Shown: piece by piece, positions 63,223-64,000 of the stretch
Position numbering within the stretch: position 1 is the first letter of the stretch
Layout of the letters: each line of letters starts with the position of its first letter
NCBI GenBank assembly: GCA_013398015.1
Contig: VZRR01003262.1
Location: forward strand, 750,884-814,883
Direction of reading: 5' to 3'
Source: Oreocharis arfaki
Taxonomy: Eukaryota; Chordata; Aves; Passeriformes; Paramythiidae
Length of the DNA stretch: 64,000 nucleotides
Position numbers and translations under genes: made by a program
Notes under the pieces: generated by a model
Seen by the model: the letters and a program-made list of their open reading frames with translations, nothing else
What the model was told of the DNA's origin: nothing
Databases searched by the model: none

Positions 63223-63430
63223 ANNNNNNNNNNNNNNNNNNNNNNNNNNNNNNNNNNNNNNNNNNNNNNNNNNNNNNNNNNNNNNNNNNNNNNNNNNNNN
63301 NNNNNNNNNNNNNNNNNNNNNNNNNNNNNNNNNNNNNNNNNNNNNNNNNNNNNNNNNNNNNNNNNNNNNNNNNNNNNNNNNNNNNNNNNNNNNNNNNNNN
63401 NNNNNNNNNNNNNNNNNNNNNNNNNNNNNN
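63223..63430. other. Assembly gap (208 N)
   Basis: A run of N inside the CpG island. GC-rich bird promoters are commonly lost from short-read assemblies. Any open frame spanning it is meaningless. Confidence 0.99.
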
Positions 63431-63780
63431 GGGGCGTGGCTCTCGCGGCACGCGCGGGTTTAACCCTTTTCCCGCCGCGGCGGCGGTCCCGCCGCGTGGC
63501 AGTGCGCGCGTCCGCTGCGCTCCCGGCGCGGAAGAAGCGCGGCGCCCCCGCCCGCCCCGTCCCCCCTGCGCGGCGCAGCCACGGGAATCCGCCCCTTCTT
63601 CCCCGTCCGCCGGGAGCGCGCCCACGCCGCCGGGCCAGGCCGGGAGTAGCGCCCGCGTCTCCCGGCGCGGCGGTGGGCGAGGGCGGGCGACCCAGGCCGA
63701 AGCCGCAGCGTGAGAGTGGTGGCCGGCCTGTCTGCCGCGCCTGGTGGCTCGGCCAGGACTTCCAGGGGTTCGGGGAAAAA

Positions 63781-63858
63781 ATGTCCCGGGGGGAAGGGGA
63801 GGGCGCGGGAGGGACCGAGGAGCGCAAAGCGGCAGCTACCCGGAGCTCCTGGCAGCCG
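63781..63858 (+). other. Candidate divergent first exon (plus strand)
   Basis: An ATG preceded by AAAAA opens 26 codons (MSRGEGEGAGGTEERK...SSWQP) that end exactly at a good donor, CAGCCG|GTAAGC, in phase 0. It is antisense to the C1GALT1 promoter. I do not recognise the peptide. It could be a divergent transcript or chance in GC-rich DNA. Confidence 0.3.
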
Positions 63859-64000
63859 GTAAGCGGCGCGGCGCTCCGGCGGTGCCTCCCCGGGCACGGC
63901 CAGCGGGGAAATGCCCCGGGCAGCGCTGTCCCCCCGCCCTTCCACCGCCTTACCTCGCTCTCGCCTGCCTGGTCCTGCCTGGAATCGGCTGTGGCGGGCG

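Larger units (their letters stand above)
63000..64000 (-). promoter_or_regulatory. C1GALT1: CpG-island promoter region of C1GALT1
   Basis: This very GC- and CpG-rich region extends past the window end and is broken by an assembly gap. It lies 5-6 kb upstream of the C1GALT1 coding start, as expected for a 5' UTR exon spliced over a long first intron. A strong minus-strand donor (GAGCGAG|GTAAGGCGG, GT at 63953-63952) is the best candidate for the end of that exon. If so, transcription starts at or beyond the right edge. Confidence 0.7.

Noticed and set aside
63000..63945. Open frames of up to 292 codons over the window-end CpG island
   Set aside because: They run through the N gap and are artefacts of GC-rich promoter sequence.

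Overview
This window is nuclear DNA from a bird. The evidence is CR1 LINE fragments of the avian type in both orientations, solo LTRs of the kind common in bird genomes, small AT-rich introns, GC-rich CpG-island promoters (one broken by an assembly gap), and the gene order MIOS - COL28A1 - C1GALT1. In human the same three genes lie together on 7p as C1GALT1(+), COL28A1(-), MIOS(+). Here the whole block is read in the reverse direction, so the microsynteny is conserved.

Left end (1-5.7 kb): the 5' two thirds of MIOS, the Mio subunit of the GATOR2 complex, on the minus strand. Four coding exons give 608 codons, and the remainder lies beyond base 1. Its promoter is a CpG island at about 4.87-5.39 kb, followed by a minus-strand CR1 tail. 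One MIOS intron (2577-2772) is a textbook U12-type AT-AC intron.

Middle (8.7-35.4 kb): remnants of COL28A1 (collagen XXVIII alpha 1) on the plus strand. A 558-bp exon encodes the N-terminal von Willebrand A domain, and a string of phase-0 collagen exons of about 69 bp follows it. The vWA exon and one collagen exon carry in-frame stops, several obligate glycines are replaced, and some splice donors are degraded. I read the locus as a unitary pseudogene. Three more decayed collagen exons lie upstream of the vWA exon, where the normal gene has none. That implies either a rearrangement or the tail of a lost tandem paralogue. I could not find the second vWA domain or the Kunitz domain.

Scattered through 10-15 kb and 36-44 kb are two probable solo LTRs, CR1 copies (one split by a roughly 500-bp insertion) and otherwise featureless DNA.

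Right end (53.9-64 kb): a complete and apparently functional C1GALT1 (core 1 beta-1,3-galactosyltransferase, T-synthase) coding region on the minus strand, in three coding exons for 366 residues. A CpG-island promoter interrupted by a 208-bp N gap lies at the window end. A minus-strand splice donor there is the likely end of the C1GALT1 5' UTR exon, and a plus-strand ATG/donor pair hints at a divergent transcript.

The two intact genes are unrelated in function (amino-acid signalling to mTORC1, and mucin-type O-glycosylation). They are neighbours by ancient synteny, with a decaying extracellular-matrix gene between them. Family assignments come from recognising the translated sequences. No database search was run.
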